Shown here piece after piece: positions 42,480-50,921 of a stretch of DNA of 64,000 nt; position 1 is the stretch's first letter; every line of letters starts with the position of its first letter. The notes beneath the pieces are model-generated. The model had not been told where the DNA came from and did not search any database. It saw nothing but the letters and a program-made list of their open reading frames with translations. The DNA comes from Chryseobacterium sp. Leaf404. Its GTDB lineage: Bacteria; Bacteroidota; Bacteroidia; Flavobacteriales; Weeksellaceae. The position numbers and the translations under genes are program-made. Location of the stretch: positions 382,833-446,832 of the forward strand of contig NZ_LMQM01000010.1 of the NCBI RefSeq assembly GCF_001424145.1, in the 5' to 3' direction.

Positions 42480-44342
42480 TTATGGTAATTTTAGTTTGTT
42501 GATGGAACCATTAACCTCTGTAATTCCTCCTTTAATTACTGTTTTGCTGTTTCCAGTAATTTGGGCATTATTTTTCGCATTGATAATATGATCATTGGAC
42601 GTTTGTTTCATTATATTTCCTGCATTATTTTCTATATCCTCACTTGCAGTGCTCATAATATTTCCCTTTTTTGCATGAATATTAATATTACTTCCAGCTT
42701 CACTTAGAATATCTGTCCCGGCTTTTATAAAAACATTTTCACCTGCGGTAAATGTGATGTTCTTTGGTGCAGTAATATTAATGCTTCCCTGTCCATCCAT
42801 AAAATAAATATTACCGCTTGGGTCCTTAATGGTCACACTTCTTTCGGAATCATTCATTAAAACTTTAATCCCACTTCTTGTTTGTATGGACTTCAGATGA
42901 TTCTCCACACCTCCGCCTAAACCAACTTTGCCATGAAACATACCACCCATTGCAAAGGGAAAATCGGGGTTATGGTATTCAAAACCCACCATTACCTGAT
43001 CTCCGATTTCAGGAATAGCGACAAAACCTCTGTTTTGGGTAACAGTTCCTGTTCCGCCAGCATCTGGACTCATCACTCTGATGAAATGTGTGATATCCGG
43101 ATTCATCTGCCAGTCAAACTGAACCTGTATTCTACCCTGATTTAGAGGGTCTACATTTGAGATTACAGTTGCAATCTGAGGTTCTGCTTTCGGAATAACA
43201 AAGTCTGGTTTAGGCATAAATCCTGTTCCCTCTGCAATGGCTTCAAAGCTTCCCGTGTAATATCCTCTTGCATCCACTTCATGATTTACTTCAGTCATCA
43301 TAATTTTTGTGAAGTACGACATTTCGTTTGAATCACTTTTTCTCATCTCTATATCCGAAACACAACCAATATACAGAAAGGGAACAGTGGTGTTTCCCGA
43401 AATAGTGAAAATTTCTACAGCCTTGCTTCCTCTGGCACTTTTTTGAGAGTCTTCCAGATCAAGAAACATATTGGCATTTATGGGGCCAGGTGTTAGTGAC
43501 CGTGTTTTGAATATTGAATCATTCAGTTGATAAGCTTCCGAAGACAGATCACCCAAATGTCTTATCATCACATCCGAACCCTTCATTTTAGAATGATTAC
43601 TGCTGTTATAGCCAAAGTATTCCGGTTTTGTGTGAACAGCTTTCATCTGCACTTTTACATCTGTAACATTACTGCCATACACAAGTCTCACAGGATCTTC
43701 ATGTTGCGGCAGCTTACCGAAGTGTAAGATTTCACCATCATAATAAAACTGTTCTCCATAAGCTTCGGCAATTCTTGCCAGATAATTGTAATGAGTTTCG
43801 CAGTATTGTGCGCTGTAATTGATGTAACTCCTGTTTTGAGTTTCTATTCTGAAATCAAAATCGTTGGCGTTCAACGACTCCCTGATAACACTGTCTGCAA
43901 TAACAGAAGTATTGACAGGCTGGCTTCCTCCGAAGCTCTGGGTGTGAGGTGCGGCATCCATAAGGATTGTAGGACTGTGCCCTTGTAAGATCACATTTCC
44001 CAGACTCATCTTCTCCTGACTGAATGAAACTTCGGTAATCACACCTATGAAAGTTCTTTGCGGGCTTTCATCTTCTGCATCTTTATATCTGAAAGTTACT
44101 GTAATTCTCTGTCCTAAAAACTGTCGTGCCTCTTCAAGATTATGACTCTGAGGCTGATCTAAAGAATCATGAGCCAGCACCAGCTCAAACTGATGATGCT
44201 TTCTGACACTCTGCTGCAGACGAAAGTGTTTAAAATGAGTAACAGATCTTCCGTTAATGACAATGTCAAGTTTCACCACACGGTTAATACCCGAAATATG
44301 ATTTTCTGAAATTTTATCAGAATTGGATTTTTTTTCAATCAT
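42480..44342 (-). CDS. vgrG: VgrG (T6SS spike protein)
   Basis: A 620-aa spike protein. The gp27-like part spans about 1-370 (LQQSVRKHHQFELVLAHDSL, YCETHYNYLARIAEAYGEQF), the gp5-like OB fold about 385-475 (DPLNQGRIQVQFDWQ, GFVAIPEIGDQVMVGFEY) and a C-terminal beta-helix about 480-610 with repeated short strands (GSNINIHAKKGNIMSTASED). It has no extra toxin domain, so its effector is a separate PAAR protein, the next gene. Bacteroidetes use T6SS subtype iii. No Hcp, sheath or TssB/C gene is in the window, so this is an orphan VgrG island using a T6SS encoded elsewhere. No clear promoter box was found. Confidence 0.95.
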   Translation of the reverse strand: MIEKKSNSDKISENHISGINRVVKLDIVINGRSVTHFKHFRLQQSVRKHHQFELVLAHDSLDQPQSHNLEEARQFLGQRITVTFRYKDAEDESPQRTFIGVITEVSFSQEKMSLGNVILQGHSPTILMDAAPHTQSFGGSQPVNTSVIADSVIRESLNANDFDFRIETQNRSYINYSAQYCETHYNYLARIAEAYGEQFYYDGEILHFGKLPQHEDPVRLVYGSNVTDVKVQMKAVHTKPEYFGYNSSNHSKMKGSDVMIRHLGDLSSEAYQLNDSIFKTRSLTPGPINANMFLDLEDSQKSARGSKAVEIFTISGNTTVPFLYIGCVSDIEMRKSDSNEMSYFTKIMMTEVNHEVDARGYYTGSFEAIAEGTGFMPKPDFVIPKAEPQIATVISNVDPLNQGRIQVQFDWQMNPDITHFIRVMSPDAGGTGTVTQNRGFVAIPEIGDQVMVGFEYHNPDFPFAMGGMFHGKVGLGGGVENHLKSIQTRSGIKVLMNDSERSVTIKDPSGNIYFMDGQGSINITAPKNITFTAGENVFIKAGTDILSEAGSNINIHAKKGNIMSTASEDIENNAGNIMKQTSNDHIINAKNNAQITGNSKTVIKGGITEVNGSINKLKLP

Positions 44343-44512
44343 GATATTTTGTGTTTTATTTAGTGAAATAATATTACGTATATTTCAGGATACCACAAAA
44401 TATTTTCACCAGTTTTTGACATTTTGTAGTAGAACTACGATTTTTAGCTTAAGTTTTTTTTTGGATTAAATAATTTTAAAATACTGATCCTCAGTCATGA
44501 TATTGATGCCTT

Positions 44513-44550
44513 CGAAAAAAAAAGACAGCCTCAGATAAAGCAGTCTTAAT
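44513..44550 (-). terminator. Terminator of the GH16 gene
   Basis: On the minus strand AGACTGC pairs with GGCTGTCT (one mismatch) around an AT loop and is followed by a long T run, just after the GH16 stop. Confidence 0.65.
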
Positions 44551-44578
44551 AAAAATGTAAATATAAAGAGTGTCTGGT

Positions 44579-45380
44579 TTACGGTGTTTTCTGATAAACC
44601 CTCACATAATCAATCTCAAATTTCTGAGGAAAAATAGAATCGTCAATTCCTTCTTTTCCACCCCAAAATCCGCCGACGGCAAGATTTAGAATAATAAAAT
44701 ACGGTTGATCAAATGGCCACGATTCGTAAGTCTTTTTTTTCATAGGTGAAAAACTTCCTGTCATCGATGTAGACATCAATTTTCTCCGGTGTCCAGTCTG
44801 CTTTGTAGATATGGAATTTTTCGCTGGCATCTTTTACATAAAGGGTATCTGTTTTCTGAGTATTGATGATGTGGTTATACTTTTTTGTGTGGACTGAAGC
44901 ATGTACAAATCCCTGATTATATCCCACATGCTCCATAATATCCAGTTCTCCGTCATCAGGCCATTCTTTCATATTTTCACTCATCATCCAGATGGCAGGC
45001 CATGTTCCGCGGCCTTTCGGAAGTTTTGCACGCACCTCAACCGTTCCGTATCGAAATGAAAATTTTCCTTTCGTTAAAAGTCTCGCTGAAGTATAATCAT
45101 TCTTTTCCCATTTTTCTTTTTTGGCTTCGATGATGAGATTTCCATTTTTCACTCTGGCATTTTCCAGCCTGTTTTTAGTATAAAACTGAACTTCATTGTT
45201 TCCGTAACCATCGCCTCCCACATCGTAATTCCATTTTGTGGAATCGGGCAAGCCTTTGTAATTGAATTCGTCGCTCCAGATTAAATTTCTGCCTGGATCA
45301 GGTTTTTTTGAAGCACAATTTAACGATGAGAAAACCAAAGTTCCTCCAATCAAAATTGCGATTGTCTTTTTAAATTTCAT
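44579..45380 (-). pseudogene. GH16 endo-beta-1,3-glucanase, frameshifted
   Basis: The reading frame is split at a run of eight A (44733-44740 as T). The first part (from 45380) has a signal peptide and a lipobox-like LNC (Cys22), the GH16 fold and the catalytic motif ELDIMEH with Glu145, Asp147 and Glu150. It then shifts frame after the residues FFTYEKK. The second frame continues the family naturally: KTYESWPFDQPYFIILNLAVGG...EIDYVRVYQKTP. Removing one A restores a normal protein of about 267 aa. GH16 laminarinases cut beta-1,3-glucans. It may be a true null allele, a sequencing error in a homopolymer, or transcript slippage. It ends the locus. Confidence 0.9.
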
Positions 45381-45601
45381 ATTAAAATTTTTGCCGTTTG
45401 TTTGATTTTTTTCTTATGTGAAAATTTTTCAAAAGTTTTTTATTCTGAAATCTCTAGGTTCTACGGAGTCAAAGAATCTAAAACTATCATCGTAGATATG
45501 CTTTCAGCATGACAAAAAACAACGTTCGGATTCATAAAAGCATAATATAAGTCTCCCACCAAAAGCGGGTTTTATCCCGCTTTCAGCTTTAACAATTATG
45601 C

Positions 45602-47824
45602 TTATTTCTCCCAGTTAATTCTTTTTGTCTGAACATTCTCAGAATCTGTTCCCACCATAATATCAAATTCTCCGGATTCCCAATCGTAATTTAATGCATC
45701 ATCATAGAATTTCAGGTTTTCGGGAGTTAAAGTGAAATAAACAGTTTTAGTTTCACCTTTTTTAATAAAAACTTTCTCGAAACCTTTCAACTCTTTAATG
45801 GGTCTGACTACTTTTCCAAATAAATCTCGGATGTATAACTGCACAACTTCTTCCCCATCGTATTTTCCTGTATTGGAAACACTTACACTCACTTTCAAAG
45901 TTTGATTTCCTTTAAGGTTTATCGAACTTAAATTCATTTCAGAATATTTAAACTGAGTATAACTTAAACCAAATCCAAACGGAAATTTCGGGTCGTTATC
46001 CAAATCGATATATGCCGAAACATAATTTCTGTCGGTATTGTTTTTCGCTGGTCTTCCTGTGTTGTAATGATTGTAATAAATTGGAATCTGCCCTTCTTTC
46101 CGGGGAAAAGTCATTGGTAATTTTCCACCCGGATTTACGGTTCCGAAAAGAACATCTGCTATCGAATTTCCGGCTTCAGTTCCCAGCCACCAGGTGTACA
46201 TAATCACTGGAATATTGTCTGCGGCCCAATCGAAAACCAAAGGTCTTCCTGCATTGATCATCAGAACAATCGGTTTTCCGGTTTTGGCAATTTCTTTTAA
46301 TAAATCTTCCTGAACTCCCGAAAAATGAAGATTGCTTCGGCTTTTCGCTTCTCCACTCATGGCGTGACCTTCGCCTAAAGTCATAATTACAACGTCAGCT
46401 TTCTTTGCTGTTTCTATAGCTTCTGCAAACATCGATTTATCCTGATCATCAACGTTGGCGCCTTTTGCGTAAAGCAATACGGAGTTTTTATCCAGTTGAT
46501 TTTTAATTCCGTCAAACTGAGTGATAATTCTCTGATTGTCGTCTTTAAAAGCAACCGACCAAAAGCCGTGATTGGCAACCGTCTCTTTTCCGAAAGGACC
46601 AATTAAAGCTACTGTTTTTACTGATTTTGAAAGCGGTAAAATATTATTTTCATTTTTCAGCATAACAATAGATTTTGAACCAAATTCTCTCCCGAATTTT
46701 CTGTTTTCCTGATTGTTGAGTTGCTCCATCTGCCTTTTCTCGCTGCTGAACCGGTAAGGATCATCGAATAATCCTATTTCGAATTTCTTAACTAAAATTC
46801 TTCTTGCCGCATCATCAACTAATTTAGGATCAACCTTTCCTTCCTGAACTAATTTCGGAAGTTCTGCCATGTAAGCACGGCTTTCCATATCCATGTCGCT
46901 TCCTGCTTTGATGGCTTTTTCGGCTGCTTCTTTATTGTCTTTCGCATATCCGTGATACACCATTTCTCCGATACTTCCCCAGTCTGAAACCACAAAACCT
47001 TTGTAATTCCATTTTCCTTTTAAAAGATCGCGCTGGATATATTCATTGGCCGTTGCCGGAATTCCATTGATGTCGTTAAAGGAATTCATAAATGTTGCCA
47101 CGCCGGCTTCTGCAGCAGCTTTGAAAGGTGGCAAATAGGTTTCATGTAGTTGTCTTAAGCTCATATCAACGGAATTGTAATCTCTTCCGCCAACTGCCGC
47201 TCCGTACGCTGCAAAATGCTTTGCACAGGCCATAATTGCATCCAGATTTCCCAAACCTTTCCCCTGGAAACCTTTTATTCTTGCCAAACCAATCTGCGTT
47301 CCCAAATAGGTATCTTCGCCCGAACCTTCCATCACTCTTCCCCATCTCGGATCTCTCGCAATGTCGACCATCGGCGCAAAAGTCCAGTGAATCCCGTAAG
47401 CGGATGCTTCTGTAGCGGCTATTCTTTCGGATCTTTCAATTGATTTTAAATCCCAGCTTGCAGCCTGACCAAGGTTCACAGGGAAAGTAGTTCTGTAACC
47501 GTGAATTACATCCTGACCAAACAACATTGGAATTTTCAATCTTGATTTCAACGCCAGTTCCTGAAATTTTCTCGTTTCTTCTGCTCCCGAAACATTCAGC
47601 ATTGAACCTACTTTGCCTTGTTTAATTTCATTTAAAACATTGGAAGAATTGGAATTCTGAGGACCCGTGGCATATTCAAAACCACTGTACTGAACGAGCT
47701 GACCGATTTTTTCTTCCAGCGTCATTTTAGACAATAACTCAGTGACTTTCTGGTCAACTGTTTTTTGTGCGAAAGCATTGAATCCGAATGCTGTGAAGGT
47801 TAATATGAAATATAGTTTTTTCAT
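45602..47824 (-). CDS. bglX: Beta-glucosidase, GH3
   Basis: A 740-aa periplasmic glycoside hydrolase. Signal peptide 1-19, TIM barrel about 20-360 with nucleophile Asp281 in GFVVSDWGS, alpha/beta domain about 390-600 with GEGHAMSGEAKSRSNLHF, and a C-terminal fibronectin-like FnIII domain about 640-735 (LKVSVSVSNTGKYDGEEVVQLYI). The BglX-type architecture fits removal of glucose from oligo-beta-glucans. It belongs to the glucan locus and lies between GH30 and GH16. Confidence 0.95.
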   Translation of the reverse strand: MKKLYFILTFTAFGFNAFAQKTVDQKVTELLSKMTLEEKIGQLVQYSGFEYATGPQNSNSSNVLNEIKQGKVGSMLNVSGAEETRKFQELALKSRLKIPMLFGQDVIHGYRTTFPVNLGQAASWDLKSIERSERIAATEASAYGIHWTFAPMVDIARDPRWGRVMEGSGEDTYLGTQIGLARIKGFQGKGLGNLDAIMACAKHFAAYGAAVGGRDYNSVDMSLRQLHETYLPPFKAAAEAGVATFMNSFNDINGIPATANEYIQRDLLKGKWNYKGFVVSDWGSIGEMVYHGYAKDNKEAAEKAIKAGSDMDMESRAYMAELPKLVQEGKVDPKLVDDAARRILVKKFEIGLFDDPYRFSSEKRQMEQLNNQENRKFGREFGSKSIVMLKNENNILPLSKSVKTVALIGPFGKETVANHGFWSVAFKDDNQRIITQFDGIKNQLDKNSVLLYAKGANVDDQDKSMFAEAIETAKKADVVIMTLGEGHAMSGEAKSRSNLHFSGVQEDLLKEIAKTGKPIVLMINAGRPLVFDWAADNIPVIMYTWWLGTEAGNSIADVLFGTVNPGGKLPMTFPRKEGQIPIYYNHYNTGRPAKNNTDRNYVSAYIDLDNDPKFPFGFGLSYTQFKYSEMNLSSINLKGNQTLKVSVSVSNTGKYDGEEVVQLYIRDLFGKVVRPIKELKGFEKVFIKKGETKTVYFTLTPENLKFYDDALNYDWESGEFDIMVGTDSENVQTKRINWEK

Positions 47825-47971
47825 TAATTTAATTTTGCTGTAAATTTTAATGCAAAAAGCGCATAGATTTTTTTTAAAATAATGCCGTTGATATTATGTT
47901 TACCAAGGCGTTTGACTTCGTCGAATCTTCGATTTCACTTAAATAATATTCCAAAGTTTCATTTTTAAAAT

Positions 47972-49387
47972 TTAAAAAATATAAGTAGCCACCGAAGTTG
48001 CAGGAATATTTACCGGAGCTGTTTTACTTTTAAATTTAATATTAAAATTTTCATCGTTTTTACTGTAATTCTGGACAATCAAAACCGTTTTTCCTTCAGG
48101 CGTTTTGAAGGCCACTGTAGATAAATTTTCTGTCTGCGTTGATGAAATTCTCTGTGAGTTGGCAGGAATAAATTTCGATGCGTGGGCAATGATGTAATAG
48201 GCTACATTTCTGGTGAAATTTTCACCATCGGCAACCGTTATTGCGCCTTTGCATTCGGTACAGCCTCCGGGAGTGTGTGGTCCAAATTTGGGGTCGTTGG
48301 CCAGATTCCATTCTAAAGCAATTTTGCTCCAGTTTCTCATCGAACCGATGATTACATTTTTTGCGTGCCAGTTCAGATCTCCATCAAATGTTCCTTTTGA
48401 ACCTGTCCATTGTTCTGTGAAATAGAGATTTTTGTCTGGATGAGCATTATGAACCGTACTTAAAGCAGAAATATCTCCTTCGTACAAATGAAAAGCCGAA
48501 CCGTCAATGTATTGATTCGCTTCAGGATCGTTTAAAATACTGATGGCATATTCCGGTTTGTTGCAGTTGTGATCGTAAACTACAATTTTAATTTTAATTT
48601 GATTGGATCTAAAAATTGGTCCTAAGCTTTGTTTGATAAAATCTCTCTGCTGATCTGAAACCATCAGTAAACTCGGATTATTTCCCGGATGCAACGGCTC
48701 ATTTTGAGGAGTTACGGCATCAATGATGATTCCTTCTTTAGCCATTCCCTGAATGTATCTGACAAAATATTTTGCGTAAGTATCATAAAATTCAGTTTTT
48801 AAACTTCCACCGATTGATTTTCCGTTATCTTTCATCCAAACCGGAGGCGACCACGGGGCTGCAATAATTTTGATTTTTGGATTTATGGCTAAAATTTCTT
48901 TCAGCATCGCAATTAAATCTTTGTCTTTTGCCAGACTGAATTTTGATAAAGTAGGATCTGTCTGTCCCTGAGGCAAATCATTGTAAGAAAAAACTTCACT
49001 ATCCAAATCAGATGCGCCAATACTTAATCTTAAATAACTTACCGAAATTGAGTTTTCATTTTTGCCGAAAAGTTCCTGTAATAAAGCTTTTCGTTTGGCA
49101 ATTGAAAGTTTGTTGATCACATCAACGCTTCCGCCCGTTAATGTAAATCCAAAACCGTCAACATATTGAAACTTTTGCGTGTCATCAATTTCAATATTCT
49201 GAAAATTATTAGATGTATTTACAAATTTTGCGGGAGTCTGCTTCTGCAATTTTATGCTTTCATCACCTTTCGTGAGCCAGGACTGCACATTTTTGGTTGC
49301 ACAAGATGAATAAGAAAAAAGTACCACACCGCTGAAAAGCAGTGCAGTACTCTTTGAAAAGAAACTATATGATTTTTTTTCTGTCAT
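47972..49387 (-). CDS. GH30 glycoside hydrolase (glucosylceramidase/beta-1,6-glucanase type)
   Basis: A 471-aa predicted lipoprotein (lipobox YSSC, Cys29) with a GH30 (beta/alpha)8 barrel plus side beta domain. Catalytic Glu230 lies in TPQNEPLHPG as acid/base and Glu325 in LYFTEQWTG as nucleophile. The N-terminal DGFGFTLTGGSVDVINKL is the GH30 hallmark. Bacteroidetes homologues in glucan loci are often endo-beta-1,6-glucanases or glucosidases; the exact subfamily cannot be fixed here. It starts four bases after the susD stop, so it is cotranscribed with susCD. Confidence 0.93.
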   Translation of the reverse strand: MTEKKSYSFFSKSTALLFSGVVLFSYSSCATKNVQSWLTKGDESIKLQKQTPAKFVNTSNNFQNIEIDDTQKFQYVDGFGFTLTGGSVDVINKLSIAKRKALLQELFGKNENSISVSYLRLSIGASDLDSEVFSYNDLPQGQTDPTLSKFSLAKDKDLIAMLKEILAINPKIKIIAAPWSPPVWMKDNGKSIGGSLKTEFYDTYAKYFVRYIQGMAKEGIIIDAVTPQNEPLHPGNNPSLLMVSDQQRDFIKQSLGPIFRSNQIKIKIVVYDHNCNKPEYAISILNDPEANQYIDGSAFHLYEGDISALSTVHNAHPDKNLYFTEQWTGSKGTFDGDLNWHAKNVIIGSMRNWSKIALEWNLANDPKFGPHTPGGCTECKGAITVADGENFTRNVAYYIIAHASKFIPANSQRISSTQTENLSTVAFKTPEGKTVLIVQNYSKNDENFNIKFKSKTAPVNIPATSVATYIF

Positions 49388-49391
49388 ATTT

Positions 49392-50912
49392 TTAATAGCC
49401 TGGGTTTTGCTTTAAAGCCGTACCTGTAAGTTCTGTTAAAGGTATTGGAAGTATTTCGTTTTTACCAGCGGTAAAACCTCTTGAACCAAGAACGGATGGA
49501 GCATCTCCCCATCGAACCAAATCAAACCATCGGTGACCTTCACCTATAAACTCGCGTCTTCTTTCATTTTTAATTGCCTGTATAGAAACAGGTAATGATG
49601 AAAGACCTACTCTGGCTCGCACTGCGTCCAATAAAGCCTGCGCTCTTGCTCCGGTACCATTCAAGGCTTCCGCTTCCATAAGGTAAGTATCTGCAAGTCT
49701 TATTAAGATGTAATTTTTCCTGTAATTCAATTCCGATGCTCCGGGAAGTGTGGTTACTTCATTTTTAGTAGGCATGTATTTCTTCAGGAAATATCCGGAA
49801 TCCATAAATGCGGGAGAATAATCTATATCATTCTGCTGCTTCAAAGCTTTTGCATTAAAAATACTGGCATCTAACCTTGGATCACCTTGCATAAAATTAA
49901 ACAGATTTTCTGTAATCGGGTTGAACGCCCATCCAGAAATATAATCAGGTGCCGTACTATTTTTTCTGTTGTATGATCTAATAGCAGTCATTATACAGAT
50001 CGAATTTCCTTCATCATTACCCTGGCCCCAGAAACTCCAGTCAGAATTTCCCAGGTTAGTATGATTAACCTCGATAATTGATTCTGAAGTAAATTTGTTT
50101 TCGGTGTTCCAAAGTGTTGCATAGTTTGAAACTAACTGATAGCCATACTGATTGTTTCCACCAGGAGTGCCATTCACTTCAGCAAACTGCAATGCTGCCT
50201 CACTTTTTTTATTCTGATATAAGAACACTTTGCCCAGTAAAGCTCTTGCTGCACCTTGCGTGAGACGTCCTTTCTGATCTCCAGATGCCGTTATTGGAAG
50301 ATTGGGAATTGCACTCAGCAAATCTGCTTCTATCTGAGCATATACAGCCTCAGGAGTAGCTTGTGGTACATTATAATAATCATCCGTGGCTTTAAAAGGT
50401 TCCAAAATAAGTGGAATATTTTTAAACATTCTCAAAAGTTCAAAATAATAAAGCGCTCTCAGAGTTTTAGATTCTGCTATAAATCTGTTTTTGGTTGCGT
50501 CGCTCATAGTTGCCAAAGGAACTTTCTGGATTAAAACATTGGTACGTGAAATCCCCTGATAATAATCTCTCCAATACGTTGCCGGCATTGTTGTAGAATT
50601 AATCTGATAATTAGACATTCCCTGAATCCCTGCACCATCAGTAGAACTGCCTCCTCCTGCATAGAAATCATCAGAACCTGCGTTGAAAAATGTAACCATA
50701 TTCTCAAAGCCTCCTGCATATTTGCGTAGGCCATCGTAAGCGCCTACCAATGCAAAGAAACATTCCTGCTCATTTCTGAAAAAGTTTTCAGTTTCAAATG
50801 CTCCTAAGTATTCTACATCTTCAATATTACTGTTTGTACATCCTGTGTTTGTAAATGCTGTACCTACTAGAAGTGATGCAGCTATGCTGATTTTATAAAA
50901 GTTATTTTTCAT
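49392..50912 (-). CDS. SusD/RagB-family glycan-binding lipoprotein
   Basis: A 506-aa surface lipoprotein: lipobox TGC with Cys25, TPR-like helical core (ALLGKVFLYQNKKSEAALQFAEV) and the C-terminal SusD signature (AIKNERRREFIGEGHRWFDLVRWG). SusD proteins cap the SusC barrel and capture oligosaccharides. It follows SusC by nine bases. The usual ending KQNPGY is present. The nearby GH30/GH3/GH16 suggest a beta-glucan ligand such as laminarin. Confidence 0.96.
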   Translation of the reverse strand: MKNNFYKISIAASLLVGTAFTNTGCTNSNIEDVEYLGAFETENFFRNEQECFFALVGAYDGLRKYAGGFENMVTFFNAGSDDFYAGGGSSTDGAGIQGMSNYQINSTTMPATYWRDYYQGISRTNVLIQKVPLATMSDATKNRFIAESKTLRALYYFELLRMFKNIPLILEPFKATDDYYNVPQATPEAVYAQIEADLLSAIPNLPITASGDQKGRLTQGAARALLGKVFLYQNKKSEAALQFAEVNGTPGGNNQYGYQLVSNYATLWNTENKFTSESIIEVNHTNLGNSDWSFWGQGNDEGNSICIMTAIRSYNRKNSTAPDYISGWAFNPITENLFNFMQGDPRLDASIFNAKALKQQNDIDYSPAFMDSGYFLKKYMPTKNEVTTLPGASELNYRKNYILIRLADTYLMEAEALNGTGARAQALLDAVRARVGLSSLPVSIQAIKNERRREFIGEGHRWFDLVRWGDAPSVLGSRGFTAGKNEILPIPLTELTGTALKQNPGY

Positions 50913-50921
50913 AATAAAATT

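Noticed and set aside
44579-44830. Separate small gene in front of the GH16 gene end
   Set aside because: From its middle it encodes the missing C-terminal part of GH16, so it is the shifted half of one broken gene.
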